The position numbers were made by a program, and so were the translations under genes. The notes beneath the pieces were generated by a model that saw nothing but the letters and a program-made list of their open reading frames with translations, was not told where the DNA came from and did not search any database. Of a DNA stretch of 6,931 nt, positions 6,024 to 6,931 are shown piece by piece. Positions within the stretch are counted from its first letter, which is position 1. Every line of letters begins with the position of its first letter. Source of the DNA: Gammaproteobacteria bacterium (GTDB lineage: Bacteria > Pseudomonadota > Gammaproteobacteria > Xanthomonadales > Xanthomonadaceae); the NCBI GenBank assembly GCA_030431185.1, contig JAUIJO010000169.1:1-6931 (forward strand), given 5' to 3'.

Positions 6024-6506
6024 ATGAACCGATTGAACCTTCGCATGGCCGGCCTGGTGGCCGCGAGCGCGCTTGCCGTGACCGGTTGCGCCACTTCCGG
6101 ATACGGTTCGTCCGGCGCGGGCTACGGCAGCAGCTCGCCGGGTTACGGCTATGGCGCGCAGCCGGCCAACTGCGCCGACTGCGGCGTGATCACCCGCATC
6201 GACCCGGTCCAGACGGGTACGGCCCCCAATGCCACCGGCGCGATCCTCGGTGGCCTCGTGGGTGCCGTCGCCGGCCGCGAGCTGGCCGACGACGAGAGCA
6301 AGGGCCGCCAGAACACGGCGACCGTCGCCGGTGCCGCCGCAGGCGCGGTGGCGGGGAACGCCGTGCAGAACTCGGTCCAGACCAAGTACGAGGTCTATGT
6401 GCGGATGAGCGACGGCCGCACCAACCGCATCACGATGAACAACGTGGTCGGCCTGCAGGTCGGCGAGCAGGTCCGCGTCAGCAACGGCCGCATCATCAGC
6501 AGCTGA
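6024..6506 (+). CDS. Glycine-zipper 2TM outer-membrane lipoprotein (SlyB/17-kDa antigen type)
   Basis: A 160-residue predicted lipoprotein. The signal peptide MNRLNLRMAGLVAASALAVT ends in the lipobox V-T-G-C with Cys22 as the lipidated residue. Ala23-Thr24 at +2/+3 carries no inner-membrane retention signal, so outer-membrane sorting is expected. A Gly/Ser/Tyr-rich linker (25-45) precedes a pair of cysteines (ANCADCGV, 50 and 53) and the phrase GVITRIDPVQ, typical of SlyB-like proteins. The glycine zipper covers about 72-84 (GAILGGLVGAVAG) and 100-111 (TVAGAAAGAVAG). The C-terminal strand region YEVYVRMSDGRTNRITMNN through GEQVRVSNGRI is the usual small beta domain. Length and layout match SlyB/Pcp relatives, which are PhoPQ-linked envelope-stress or structural lipoproteins. 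AGGAGAG (6012-6018) gives a good ribosome site 5 nt before ATG. The next gene is convergent csp. Confidence 0.92.
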   Translation: MNRLNLRMAGLVAASALAVTGCATSGYGSSGAGYGSSSPGYGYGAQPANCADCGVITRIDPVQTGTAPNATGAILGGLVGAVAGRELADDESKGRQNTATVAGAAAGAVAGNAVQNSVQTKYEVYVRMSDGRTNRITMNNVVGLQVGEQVRVSNGRIISS

Positions 6507-6521
6507 TCCCGGCTGGCCCGG

Positions 6522-6551
6522 CGCGACACTCCCGGGCATGGGGATGTCGCG
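6522..6551 (+). other. Bulged hairpin in the 3' region of the lipoprotein mRNA
   Basis: CGCGACA (6522-6528) pairs with TGTCGCG (6545-6551). TCCC (6530-6533) pairs with GGGA (6541-6544) after a single bulged C6529, giving an 11-bp bulged stem that starts 15 nt after the stop codon. No T-tract follows, so it is not a standard terminator; it may shield the 3' end from exonucleases. Confidence 0.35.
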
Positions 6552-6570
6552 GCCTGGGCGGACCCGCCTC

Positions 6571-6660
6571 GGGCGGTTCGACCGCCCAAAAAGAAACCCG
6601 GGGCGGTTCGACCGCCCAGAAAGAAACCCGGGGCGGCTCGACCGCCCAAAAAGAAACCCG
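6571..6660. repeat. Three tandem 30-bp repeats, each with a GC hairpin and an A-rich tract
   Basis: Units at 6571-6600, 6601-6630 and 6631-6660 are exactly 30 bp with no spacers. Each is GGGCGGTTCGACCGCCC followed by AAAAAGAAACCCG. The only differences are G6619 for A in unit 2 and C6637 for T in unit 3. The first part folds as a 7-bp stem (6 bp in unit 3) with a 3-nt loop. On the minus strand each hairpin is followed by CGGGTTTCTTT, which looks like a run of weak terminators downstream of csp. The last unit runs straight into the terminator, whose left arm uses its AGAAACCCG. Without spacers it is not CRISPR. Confidence 0.9.
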
Positions 6661-6678
6661 GCCACTGGCCGGGTTTCT
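6652..6678. terminator. Bidirectional intrinsic terminator between the lipoprotein and csp genes
   Basis: Perfect 12-bp stem AGAAACCCGGCC (6652-6663) and GGCCGGGTTTCT (6667-6678) with an ACT loop. Minus-strand RNA ends the stem in a U-rich tract (UUUCUUUUU), which makes it the terminator of csp. On the plus strand the tract is weaker (TTTCTCTT) but still suits the lipoprotein gene. This is the strongest terminator in the window. Confidence 0.88.
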
Positions 6679-6690
6679 CTTGCATCCTGT

Positions 6691-6722
6691 TTCGCGGACA
6701 CCCGCATGGGCGCGTCCGCGAA
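6691..6722. repeat. 9-bp inverted repeat in the csp 3' untranslated region
   Basis: TTCGCGGAC (6691-6699) and GTCCGCGAA (6714-6722) are perfect arms around 14 nt, which themselves contain CCC/GGG around GCAT (6701-6710). It lies 15 nt after the csp stop and before the main terminator. It has no T-tract on either side, so it is probably a 3' stabilising hairpin rather than a terminator. Confidence 0.5.
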
Positions 6723-6737
6723 GGGACGGCCTGTGGA

Positions 6738-6931
6738 TTACAGCGGCTCGACGGCGTCGGCCTGCAGGCCCTTCTGGCCCTGCACGACGGTGAACGAGAC
6801 CTTCTGGCCTTCCTGCAGGCTCTTGAAGCCCTGGGTCTGGATGGCGCGGAAGTGCACGAACACGTCTTCGCCGTTCTCACGGCTGATGAAGCCGAAGCCC
6901 TTGGCATCGTTGAACCACTTGACGGTACCGG
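6738..6931 (-). CDS. CspA-family cold-shock protein (N-terminus cut by window edge)
   Basis: Small single-stranded nucleic-acid-binding protein with an OB/cold-shock domain; it acts in the cytoplasm as an RNA chaperone that melts mRNA structure. 63 residues are readable, from GTVKWFNDAKGFGFISRENG to QADAVEPL and a TAA stop at 6740-6738. RNP1 (KGFGFI, with the aromatic stack) and RNP2 (VFVHF, normally VFVHY/F) are both intact, as are the leading KWFN and the FKSLQEGQKVSF segment. The usual family length is 67-70, so only about 4-6 residues and the start lie beyond the right edge. Promoter and long 5' leader, where cold induction would be seen, are outside the window, so whether it is cold-induced cannot be judged. 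Its 3' side holds a hairpin, a strong terminator and the tandem repeats. Confidence 0.96.
   Translation of the reverse strand, partial: GTVKWFNDAKGFGFISRENGEDVFVHFRAIQTQGFKSLQEGQKVSFTVVQGQKGLQADAVEPL

Noticed and set aside
6571..6660. CRISPR-like array
   Set aside because: The units abut without spacers, only three exist, and each is a hairpin plus A-rich tract attached to a terminator.
5385..6707. 440-codon minus-strand frame with a repeated GFLFGRSNRP-type motif
   Set aside because: The ten-residue repeats are only the 30-bp tandem DNA repeats read in frame, and the rest is antisense to the cytochrome-like and lipoprotein genes.
1..6931. Hidden defence, secretion or mobile-element system
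   Set aside because: Every gene-length region is accounted for by recognisable housekeeping or envelope genes on the expected strand. No transposase, integrase, toxin-antitoxin pair, terminal repeats or composition shift was seen.

Overview
The window is high-GC (about two thirds G+C) chromosomal DNA from a gammaproteobacterium. The most likely source is the Xanthomonadaceae/Lysobacteraceae (Lysobacter, Luteimonas or a relative). This rests on the codon bias, on the small DUF6116-like protein next to a TatD hydrolase, on paired glycine-zipper proteins, and on A/T-tract terminators with CCGCCC flanks. The assignment comes from remembered family resemblance, not from a search. It reads as ordinary core/housekeeping sequence: I see no insertion sequence, phage, integron, CRISPR array, tRNA, rRNA or defence cassette.

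Left part (1-2475), all on the minus strand: a glutaryl-CoA dehydrogenase (gcdH), then a GNAT N-acetyltransferase, then a glutathione S-transferase cut by the window edge. The last two overlap by 4 bp (GTGA), so this is probably one transcription unit that starts at gcdH and leaves the window at base 1.

Middle part (2476-5450): an anchored glycine-zipper protein on the minus strand ends in a clear intrinsic terminator (2476-2505). Divergent from it, on the plus strand, a small one-helix DUF6116-like protein and a TatD/YjjV-type metal-dependent hydrolase are 16 bp apart and probably co-transcribed. The hydrolase ends inside the 3' end of tcdA (minus strand), the dehydratase that makes cyclic t6A37 in tRNA.

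Right part (5454-6931): divergent from tcdA, on the plus strand, are a membrane-anchored cytochrome c'-like protein with a C-terminal CKACH haem site and then a glycine-zipper outer-membrane lipoprotein. A CspA-family cold-shock gene on the minus strand runs off the right edge. The 231-bp convergent gap between lipoprotein and csp is the most unusual part. It holds a 12-bp bidirectional terminator hairpin directly preceded by three exact-length 30-bp tandem repeats, each carrying its own GC hairpin and A-rich tract, plus a separate 9-bp inverted repeat.

I found no convincing new multi-gene system. The observations worth following are structural: the tandem terminator-like array, the perfect palindrome in the leader of the glycine-zipper gene, the internal duplication in that protein, and the anchored cytochrome c'-like protein.
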